DNA of 29,674 nt from Bacillota bacterium (GTDB taxonomy: Bacteria; Bacillota; Clostridia; Christensenellales; CAG-138): positions 1 to 29,674 of the forward strand of contig JAEWQH010000057.1 of assembly GCA_023399275.1 (NCBI GenBank). The letters run 5' to 3'. The translations under genes were made by a program, and so were the position numbers. Below, in pieces: positions 23,173 through 29,674 of this stretch. Numbering within the stretch: the stretch's first letter is position 1; each line of letters begins with the position of its first letter. Under the pieces are notes generated by a model that was not told the origin of the DNA, did no database searches, and was given only the letters and a program-made list of their open reading frames with translations.

Positions 23173-24090
23173 ATGGATACGATCATCAAAAACCTGCTCA
23201 ACGCAGTCGCCGGCCTGACCGGTGCGCCCAAGGGCGCGCACAACATCCGCCTAAACGGAAAAAGCGCCAGCCGCATGAGCACGAAGAACATCGAGATCAA
23301 GAGCAAGGAAAACGGCAGCGGCATCGACATCATCGTAAACCCCGGTACGAAGGGCGAATTTGTGCATATCCCCGTCGTGATCGACAGCAGCGGCCTTACA
23401 GACCTCGTGTACAACGACTTTTATATCGGTGAAGGCTGCGATGTGGACATCATCGCGGGCTGCGGCATCCACAACGACGGCGGGTACCTGACGCAGCACG
23501 ACGGCATACATACCTTCCACGTCGGAGAAAACGCAAAGGTTCGGTATGTGGAGAAACACTACGGAGAGGGTGACGGCAGCGGCGAAAACGTGCTCAATCC
23601 GGTCACGGTGGTGCATCTTGCCAAAGGGAGCCAGATGGAGATGAACAGCGTCCAGATCGAGGGCGTTGACTCCACCAACCGCGTGACCAAGGCAGACGTC
23701 GGCGACCAGGCCACCTTCATCGTAAAGGAGATCATACTCACCAGCGGACATCAGACGGCAAAGACCGATTTTCAGGTAGCGCTGAACGGGAAGCAATCGA
23801 GTGCAAATGTCGTATCGCGCTCTGTGGCCAAAGGTCACTCCGCGCAGGTGTTTACCTCCGTTATCGACGGCAATAACCTCTGCGCCGGGCACTCGGAGTG
23901 CGACGCGATCATCATGGATCACGCAACCGTCAAAGCCGTGCCGGATGTGACGGCAAACCATGTCGATGCATCGCTGATCCACGAAGCCGCCATCGGAAAG
24001 ATCGCGGGCGAGCAGATCATAAAGCTCAAGACGCTTGGCTTGAGCGAAGAGCAGGCCGAGGAGGAGATCGTCTCCGGATTCCTCCGCTAG
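23173..24090 (+). CDS. SufB/SufD-type Fe-S scaffold protein
   Basis: A 305-residue beta-helix scaffold that, with SufC, assembles Fe-S clusters. Visible are DGIHTFHVGENAKVRYVEKH, then YGEG, later HSECDAIIMDHATVKAVPDV, and the family C-terminus LIHEAAIGKIAGEQIIKLKT with GLSEEQAEEEIVSGFL. It lacks the long N-terminal part of classical SufB (about 470 residues), fitting the short single-scaffold proteins of archaea and anaerobes. Cysteines occur in GEGCDVDIIAGCGIH. GGGGT lies 5 nt before the ATG. Confidence 0.87.
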   Translation: MDTIIKNLLNAVAGLTGAPKGAHNIRLNGKSASRMSTKNIEIKSKENGSGIDIIVNPGTKGEFVHIPVVIDSSGLTDLVYNDFYIGEGCDVDIIAGCGIHNDGGYLTQHDGIHTFHVGENAKVRYVEKHYGEGDGSGENVLNPVTVVHLAKGSQMEMNSVQIEGVDSTNRVTKADVGDQATFIVKEIILTSGHQTAKTDFQVALNGKQSSANVVSRSVAKGHSAQVFTSVIDGNNLCAGHSECDAIIMDHATVKAVPDVTANHVDASLIHEAAIGKIAGEQIIKLKTLGLSEEQAEEEIVSGFLR

Positions 24091-24243
24091 CCGGCACGCG
24101 GGCGGGAGCGGCCTGCATTGGTTGCGCGCGGATATCCGTTTCGATTGGCCGTTGCTCCGCTTTGCGCATGGCTCCATCCCGCCGGCCGTCTTCTTTCCCG
24201 CTCATATCGGCCCGTGGATCGAGCCTCTTTCGACACAAGCCGA

Positions 24244-24279
24244 CGGGCCTCGGGTCAAATCCCCGAAGCCCGTTTTTTT
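24244..24279 (+). terminator. Terminator of the suf operon
   Basis: CGGGC-C-TCGGG and CCCGA-A-GCCCG form a stem with one mismatch and loop TCAAATC, then seven Ts. The 24091-24243 stretch before it holds no gene. Confidence 0.85.
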
Positions 24280-24371
24280 GCGCGGTCGCCGATCGCATAT
24301 CCGACCTGCATCGCCAGCCAGTCGCGTGTAAATGGCAGGCACCCTCGACGTTCGCCCCGCGTCTTGCGCGC

Positions 24372-25418
24372 TCATCCGCGCAGCGTGCCGAGCATCCGCT
24401 CCGCCAGCGCTTCGATCCGCTCCGGCATTCCCGCGGCGCGCATCGCCTCGCCGGGATTGTTTGCGGTCTGCATCAGGCAGAATCGGGGCGGCAGCGTAAA
24501 GGTCTTGTTGAGGCAAAGCGCGCCGAGCACCTGCTGGGCGATGATGTCGCTGCCGCTGTAGCCGGAGACGACGACGGCGTAAAGCTGCTTTTCATAGAGC
24601 GAGTTGTAGACCAGCACGCTCGTGAGTCGGTTGATGAACGCGAGGATATTTGCGCTCACGCTGTCGTTGTAGTTGGGGCAGAGCAGCAGGAGCGCGTCGC
24701 ACTCGTTGATGGCCGGGTATACGTCGTCGGTGATCACCCCGCCGTAAAAGCAGCTGTTTTGCCGCGCGAAGTGCGCGCAGGTCTTGTAGGAGCAGCCGCG
24801 GCAGTCGAAGATCGCTCCGTTTTGCAGCGAGATCTCGCGCACCACGCAATGCGGCGCGAGCCGCTCGGAGATCGCCATGCCGATCTGCAGCGTATTGGAG
24901 GTCGCCCGGTCGCTGGCGTGCAGCAGCAGCACCTTCGGCCGCTCTTTCGTCTGCGGCGAGAAGGAGATTAGTCTCTGCGCCAGCTCCCGCGCCGCCTGCC
25001 GGTATGCTTCCGCCGGCGGCACACCGCGCCGAAGCGCCTGCACATTCCAGTTTTCGAGCGAGCCTGTCGCCTCGACGAGCGGCTTGCCCGGAAAGCAGCA
25101 GCCCGCAAGGTTTGCCGCAAGCGCGAGCATATCCGCCGTCTGCTTGGTATACAGCTCGCCCGCGCCGTCTATGATCATCGCGCCCGTCGCGCCCTCCATC
25201 GCCAAGGGGTTTTGCCGCAGCGCAGCGATAAGCGAGACCACCTCCGCGTCCAGCCCGTGCGCGCTGAGGGAGAGCGCGAAGAGCACGCGCCTGCCCGCAA
25301 GCCGCGCCAACGCGGATGCGCAGTCCACATGCTCGCATGGGATCCCTTCGAGCGCATACGCAAGCGTCTCTGCAAGCCGCCCGCCCGCGCAGTTTTGAAC
25401 GACGATCAATCCGCCCAT
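24372..25418 (-). CDS. Flavodoxin-fold NADPH/FMN reductase-like protein with Cys cluster
   Basis: A 348-residue protein. The C-terminal half is a flavodoxin-like FMN domain: KVLLLHASDRATSNT (162-176) binds FMN phosphate, and CDALLLLCPNYNDSVSANIL matches the iron-sulfur flavoprotein family segment. Between them Cys206, Cys209, Cys214 and Cys223 (CRGCSYKTC..C) form a likely cluster-binding loop. The N-terminal 155 residues have no family I recognise. The start overlaps the LDH-like gene by 13 nt, so translation is coupled. Probably an electron-transfer enzyme of the same pathway. Confidence 0.75.
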   Translation of the reverse strand: MGGLIVVQNCAGGRLAETLAYALEGIPCEHVDCASALARLAGRRVLFALSLSAHGLDAEVVSLIAALRQNPLAMEGATGAMIIDGAGELYTKQTADMLALAANLAGCCFPGKPLVEATGSLENWNVQALRRGVPPAEAYRQAARELAQRLISFSPQTKERPKVLLLHASDRATSNTLQIGMAISERLAPHCVVREISLQNGAIFDCRGCSYKTCAHFARQNSCFYGGVITDDVYPAINECDALLLLCPNYNDSVSANILAFINRLTSVLVYNSLYEKQLYAVVVSGYSGSDIIAQQVLGALCLNKTFTLPPRFCLMQTANNPGEAMRAAGMPERIEALAERMLGTLRG

Positions 25419-26650
25419 CTGCCGTTAAACGCCTCCAGCCTACGGTAGCTTTCGCATATGCGCTCCATCAGCTCCGGATGCAGGCGCTCGCGCCGCTGCT
25501 CCGGTCCGCGCGCCGAAATCCGCGCGCAGCAGCCGAAATATGCCCCGCCAAGCGGCACCGCCGCATCGTGCCACTCGCCGCGCAGCGCGCGCAGCACGCT
25601 GATCGCAGCCGAGGAGAGCCCCGGGGCGATATACGGCTTATAGCCGTACGCGCGCACGGCCATGTTCGCCGTCTCCGCCTGATGCGTCAGCGCACGGGAG
25701 CATGCCCCGTCGTAGCCCTCGTTTGGCGCGTTGGCGATGACCAGCCCGTCTCCGTGCGGCCCGTAGACGCGGAGCTGCCCAGCGGCGATCTCCGCCCGCG
25801 CTGCGCAGTAGTCCGCCCGCGCATGCATCACCCCGAGGCCGAAGCCGCGCACCTGCTCCGGCAGCAGTCCGTTCCAGTCAAACTCCCCTTTTTCGTCCTG
25901 ATTGCTCATCAGAAAGACCGCGCGGCTGAGCTGATCCACCGGGTCGGAAATCTGGCAAAACAGCCCGGCAAAACCGCTTTCCCGCGCGCGCCGCGCGTAG
26001 GCGCGCAGCAGCTCGCGGTTTGCGGCATACTGCATCATCCGCACGTCGCCGCCGCTCTCGGCGCCGACCTCCGGCACCGCGCGCGCCGCGGTAAAGAGCA
26101 GCGCGTCGCAGTCAAACAGCGCCTGCTCGGGCACGATCGCAACCGGCGGCAGCGTCGCGCCGTCGTGCACCGGCAGCACCTGATTCAGCTCCGCCTCATA
26201 GCGTAGGCATTGGTTCCGGTCGTGGTCGTAAACACCGATCCCGGCCAGATCGGTCCCGAGCAGCTTCAGCCCGAGCGCCGTCGTGCCGCCAACGTTGCCA
26301 AGGCCGACGAGATGGATGCGCTTTTGCTCCCTCTCCCGCGCACAAAAAGCGCTCAGCACCAAAAACCAGCGTGAAAACGCCGTGTTGACCACGCGTGCGC
26401 CATGCGCCTCCACAAAGCGCGAAAGCTCCGTCTCCTCCTCCGTCTCCGGCGGCGGCAACAGCAGATTCGGCCCCTCCGGCTCATCCAGCTGCGCAAGCGA
26501 ACCGATGGCAAAGTATCCGCGGCTCTTGAGCGGGTCGCGCCGGATCAAAAACACCAGCGGATCAAACGGCCGCGCAATCGCTTCCGCTCCCTCCGGCGCG
26601 CGCCCCCCGTGCTCCGCGAGGCAAAAGCCCCGGTATTCATACAGCTTCAT
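25406..26650 (-). CDS. Lactate/malate dehydrogenase-fold protein, atypical
   Basis: A 414-residue protein with an unrecognised N-terminal domain (1-105), then an LDH/MDH fold. IHLVGLGNVGGTTALGLKLL near 112-131 is the NAD-binding loop; VYDHD follows; SDPVDQLS (235-242) parallels N-P-V-D; GPHGDG (297-302) keeps the catalytic His. In the segment GFGLGVMHARADY, aligned by eye with G-x-G-T-x-L-D-x-x-R, Arg is kept but the catalytic Asp is replaced by Met. It may therefore use another substrate or not be a dehydrogenase. Middle gene of a coupled three-gene operon. The start at 26650 is 12 nt from GGAGG; an ATG at 26662 is possible. Confidence 0.75.
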   Translation of the reverse strand: MKLYEYRGFCLAEHGGRAPEGAEAIARPFDPLVFLIRRDPLKSRGYFAIGSLAQLDEPEGPNLLLPPPETEEETELSRFVEAHGARVVNTAFSRWFLVLSAFCAREREQKRIHLVGLGNVGGTTALGLKLLGTDLAGIGVYDHDRNQCLRYEAELNQVLPVHDGATLPPVAIVPEQALFDCDALLFTAARAVPEVGAESGGDVRMMQYAANRELLRAYARRARESGFAGLFCQISDPVDQLSRAVFLMSNQDEKGEFDWNGLLPEQVRGFGLGVMHARADYCAARAEIAAGQLRVYGPHGDGLVIANAPNEGYDGACSRALTHQAETANMAVRAYGYKPYIAPGLSSAAISVLRALRGEWHDAAVPLGGAYFGCCARISARGPEQRRERLHPELMERICESYRRLEAFNGRWAD

Positions 26651-26654
26651 ACGC

Positions 26655-29600
26655 TTATACATCCTCCGCATTCGAAATGCGCCGCATCTGGCGAATGTCG
26701 TCCTTCAGATAAGCCGAAGCAACCACGTTGAGGTCATATTGCATATGCGCGCCCTTGTCGGGCAGCCGCGGGCGCACGAGCGCCTCGCCGAGCCGGCGCA
26801 GCGTCAGGCCCGTGCCTTGCAGTTTCAGGTAGCGCTCCTCCAGCACGGTGAGGATCGTCAGCGTGTTGCGCAGCGCCACGCGGGAATACTGCCGCACCGC
26901 AGGCGGCGGCGCACCATGCAGATACTTGGGGTACTGATACGGCAAAATCAGGTTGATGCTCGGCGGATAGTCCCGCTCCACGATGCCGCCCGCCACGCTG
27001 TCTCCCCCGATAAACGGGTAAAGCAGGCTCTCTGTGAACCAGTAGAGCATGTTGGGGATGAAGTATTCGCAGTCCACGTTTCGCTTTTGCTCGCGCATGA
27101 GGTCGAGTCCGCGCCCGGAGAGGATGCCCACGATGATGCGCTCGATCTCCACGCCCTGCTCGCGAAACAGCGGGTCGAGCTTCTCGAGGCGGTAGCCGTT
27201 GTGCAGCAGGTCGTCTATGAGCAGAACCGGCCGGCGAAAGGACTTGATCGTCTTCACCTGGTTGCGCAGCGGGGAGTATCCGGGCGATTCGTCGATGTCA
27301 AACCCGCTCTCATTGGCGTGAAACACCTTATCCGCGTGCAGCGCCTTGGTCACCGTGTTGGGTACGATGGTCTCCGCCAGGATCTTGCCGTAGGGCACGC
27401 ACATCGCGCGGCCGAGCGTACGCTCCGCCGGCGGCACACCGGATACGCCGTTGAGCGCGCGCACCTTTTCGATGAGCCCGTCGTTGATGGCGTCCATGCC
27501 GAAGCAGAGCAGCAGCGTCCCCGGAAACATGGCGCAGATCGAGCGGCGCAGCGCGGGGCGCGTGGACTCCACCGCCGTTCGGACGGCCTCATCCGAGGCA
27601 AACGGCTCCTTGATGCGCTGCAGCGTGTCCTCCAGCAGCACGAGCGGCGCGCGCATGTCCGCAGCCAGCAGCACGCCCTGCCCCGGCACGGGCAGAAACC
27701 CGATCTGCTCGGCGATCTCCCGTTCACCCGCGTCCGCGCAGCGGTAGAGCGCGTAGGTGTGCTCACGAATCAGCGAGCGCGCGAGCAGGTCGCAGAGCAG
27801 CGCGCGCAGGGGCTCGCCCGCCCCGTCGGTCTCCTCAATCCAGAGGATGCGGCCGGATGCCAGCCGGCGCACCGTCTCCGCGTAGCCGCGCATCTCGCCG
27901 AGCACGTCGTACAGATCGGTTACGCTGATGCTGCGGCCCCGTATACGCGCGCATACCTCGCCGGCGCCGTCACGGTAGACGGCGGCATACTCATCCCCCG
28001 TCTCGCGCACCTCGCAGCGGCGCGCCGAAAGCGCGCTGATCTCCTGCTTGTACTGCGGCATGCGCAGATACAACCCGCGCGTATAGATAAAGTCCTGCAC
28101 CACGGGGTCTACCAGCATGCCGATATCCATATCCTTATCGATATACTCGCGGATCTGCGTGGAGCTCGCGCTTTCATAGTAGGCCGGCAGGGAAAGCGAT
28201 ATCACCCGCCCGCGCAGGATATCTTCGGCGCGGCGGCCATCGTCCGCGTGGGCGGTCTCCACGCGGGAAAAGAGGATGTGGTGATACGTCGCCGCGGTGC
28301 CGGGGCCGCTCTGGCGGTAGGCGCTGGCGTTGAGGATCACGTCGCTGCCCGCCACGAGGTAAAGCTCCCGGTCGCAAAAGATGCGGCCAAGGTTCTTGAG
28401 ATCCTCCGGCACGGCAAGGTTGACCGGAATATCATCCGGAAAAAGATACACATCCGGCAGGTTTGCGGCGGACATGTTCACGATCTGCCTGCGCAGCAGC
28501 TTCGCCAGCGTGCGCTTGCTCCAGGAGAATTCGTCAACGGCGAGATACACCTCAAATCCGTGCGCGCGGATCTCCTCTACAATGCGTTTATGGCCCGCCG
28601 AAAAGGGGTCAAACGTGCCCGGGAAGAACGCGACGGGCTTGAGCGGCTCAAAGCTGAACCCGCCGCTGGTCTCGCAGAGCGTAATAAAGCGGTAGAGGTG
28701 GTTGAGCATGGCGGCCTCGTTGAAAAACGCGAGCATGCCGTCCCGCCGTTCGCCGAGCAGCGTCAGCAGTTTTTTACCGAATCGCACGAGGCAGGCGCGC
28801 CGCGCGTCGAGCGGACAGTCGTCGTTGCCGAAATACATGCGGCAGACGACCTCCAGCGCGGTGAGGCGTATGCTGTCGTCAAAGTGCGCCACGCCCGTGA
28901 GCAGCAAACCAAAGACACGCTCGTAAACCGCGCCGGCGCGCGCGCCAGCCCCGGCCGTGCAGCCCGAGAGCACCACGCAGAGCGTGGAGAGCGCGGCCCG
29001 CGCAGCCCGCGTGTTCTCTGCCCGCAGCAATGCCTCCAGATAGTCGATCCCCTCGTCCATCTCCTTTTCCGGCACGCTGCAAATCAATCTGCCGAGATAC
29101 GGCGGTATGTAGCCGGAGATCTCGTTTTGCCCGGTTTCCAGCTCGCGCAGCAGATCGACCATGATCTCATTCTTCTGATCGACCGAGAGCACGCCGGAGA
29201 TCTCGACCAGCGCCTCGCCCGCGCGCTCGCGCACAGGCAGATGCTCGCTCACCGAGAGCAGGTTGCTCAGGTGCATGGCGATATGAAACGCCTCCTGCGG
29301 GTTCTCGCGCGCATATGCGCAGAGGCAGTCGATGTGCACGAGCTTTATCGTCCAGGTGATGCTGCTTTTGAGGTTGCTCAGGTAGATCTCCCCGACCGGC
29401 GGCGCCGGGAGCGGCAGCGTCTCCAGCCCGGCGCGCGCGCGGAGTTGGCCGAGCAGCCACGCGGAGGCAAACTCTCCGTCCGGATGCGGGCTGAGGTTTT
29501 CGCAGGCCAGCCGCAGCAGCGCCGGCTCCCCCTCCGTAAGGGCGGCGAGCGCGCGCAGCGCACGGATGCGCACCCGCGCCTCGGCAGATGCGGCGGCGCC

Positions 29601-29674
29601 GGTGAGGACGGGAAGCATGCGCTCGATCTCGCCGCGCTGTATGATTTCGCGCGGGATGTGCGCGAGCGTATCCA
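26655..29674 (-). CDS. Multidomain HEAT / NadD-like nucleotidyltransferase / PRTase-like protein (5' end off window)
   Basis: The frame is open to the right edge with no stop before the first Met at 29618, so it is partial. Numbering from that Met: 1-310 are helical HEAT-like repeats. Residues 327-510 are a NadD/cytidylyltransferase-type domain with GTFDPFSAGH (334-343; G-T-F-D-P and G-H nucleotide-binding motif) and SSTQIREYI (485-493). About 530-650 is GNAT-like in its ALYRCADAGEREIAEQIGF end. At 795-840 is a phosphoribosyltransferase-like core with VLLIDDLLHNGYR, where the usual T-G-T/S is N-G-Y. It probably handles a nucleotide or NAD-type cofactor. First gene of the operon; its stop overlaps the region before the LDH-like start. 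Confidence 0.75.
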   Translation of the reverse strand, partial: DTLAHIPREIIQRGEIERMLPVLTGAAASAEARVRIRALRALAALTEGEPALLRLACENLSPHPDGEFASAWLLGQLRARAGLETLPLPAPPVGEIYLSNLKSSITWTIKLVHIDCLCAYARENPQEAFHIAMHLSNLLSVSEHLPVRERAGEALVEISGVLSVDQKNEIMVDLLRELETGQNEISGYIPPYLGRLICSVPEKEMDEGIDYLEALLRAENTRAARAALSTLCVVLSGCTAGAGARAGAVYERVFGLLLTGVAHFDDSIRLTALEVVCRMYFGNDDCPLDARRACLVRFGKKLLTLLGERRDGMLAFFNEAAMLNHLYRFITLCETSGGFSFEPLKPVAFFPGTFDPFSAGHKRIVEEIRAHGFEVYLAVDEFSWSKRTLAKLLRRQIVNMSAANLPDVYLFPDDIPVNLAVPEDLKNLGRIFCDRELYLVAGSDVILNASAYRQSGPGTAATYHHILFSRVETAHADDGRRAEDILRGRVISLSLPAYYESASSTQIREYIDKDMDIGMLVDPVVQDFIYTRGLYLRMPQYKQEISALSARRCEVRETGDEYAAVYRDGAGEVCARIRGRSISVTDLYDVLGEMRGYAETVRRLASGRILWIEETDGAGEPLRALLCDLLARSLIREHTYALYRCADAGEREIAEQIGFLPVPGQGVLLAADMRAPLVLLEDTLQRIKEPFASDEAVRTAVESTRPALRRSICAMFPGTLLLCFGMDAINDGLIEKVRALNGVSGVPPAERTLGRAMCVPYGKILAETIVPNTVTKALHADKVFHANESGFDIDESPGYSPLRNQVKTIKSFRRPVLLIDDLLHNGYRLEKLDPLFREQGVEIERIIVGILSGRGLDLMREQKRNVDCEYFIPNMLYWFTESLLYPFIGGDSVAGGIVERDYPPSINLILPYQYPKYLHGAPPPAVRQYSRVALRNTLTILTVLEERYLKLQGTGLTLRRLGEALVRPRLPDKGAHMQYDLNVVASAYLKDDIRQMRRISNAEDV

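Noticed and set aside
24118..24561. Plus ORFs at 24.1-24.6 kb
   Set aside because: They cross the suf terminator and lie antisense to the flavodoxin gene in GC-rich DNA.

Overview
The window reads as the chromosome of a Gram-positive anaerobe, probably a Clostridia-type Bacillota. The reasons are strong AGGAGG ribosome sites, clostridial-phage gene families, an ECF transporter, a minimal SufC/SufB pair and redox flavoproteins. Base composition changes along the window: the phage-derived left third is AT-richer, and the right end (24.4-29.7 kb) is very GC-rich. The taxon is an inference; no rRNA is present.

Region 1 (1-606) is the 5' part of a UDP-glucose 6-dehydrogenase gene running off the left edge. 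Region 2 (about 700-11450) is a decayed prophage or phage-satellite graveyard. On the minus strand it holds a DUF6291 protein, an excisionase-like HTH protein, a P27-family small terminase, a beheaded HNH nuclease, a VRR-NUC nuclease and an intact VapE-type primase/helicase. Upstream lie two more VRR-NUC copies, one intact and one frameshifted. Each copy has its own upstream block of short repeats and a TACGCG motif, so three replication modules appear to be stacked. Also here are a family of roughly 120-bp units (10-bp iterons, promoter-like stretch, intrinsic terminator) and Rha-like antirepressor debris. A plus-strand BPL-N lipoprotein and a tyrosine integrase close the element. The integrase faces the 3' end of a tRNA-Gln gene, but no second att copy is visible.

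Region 3 (11.45-12.35 kb) has tRNA-Gln(CTG), tRNA-Val(GAC) and a frameshifted LacI-family remnant. Region 4 (12.36-20 kb) is a minus-strand transport operon: ECF S component, EcfT, and a 1097-residue protein joining the double ECF ATPase to an ABC exporter-type half-transporter, followed by the partner half-transporter. A PchR/YbtA-like AraC regulator is divergent. The architecture resembles metallophore-uptake loci such as YbtPQ with YbtA and the equibactin cluster. A plus-strand FAD-dependent oxidoreductase follows the regulator.

Region 5 (21.85-24.28 kb) is a compact plus-strand operon with a near-consensus promoter, a MarR regulator, SufC and SufB/D-type scaffold genes and a strong terminator; it is probably a regulated minimal Fe-S assembly system. 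Region 6 (24.37-29.67 kb, minus) is a tightly overlapped operon. It encodes a giant HEAT/nucleotidyltransferase/PRTase-like protein (5' end off the window), an LDH-fold protein that seems to have lost a catalytic Asp, and a flavodoxin-fold protein with a Cys cluster. I do not recognise it as a described pathway.
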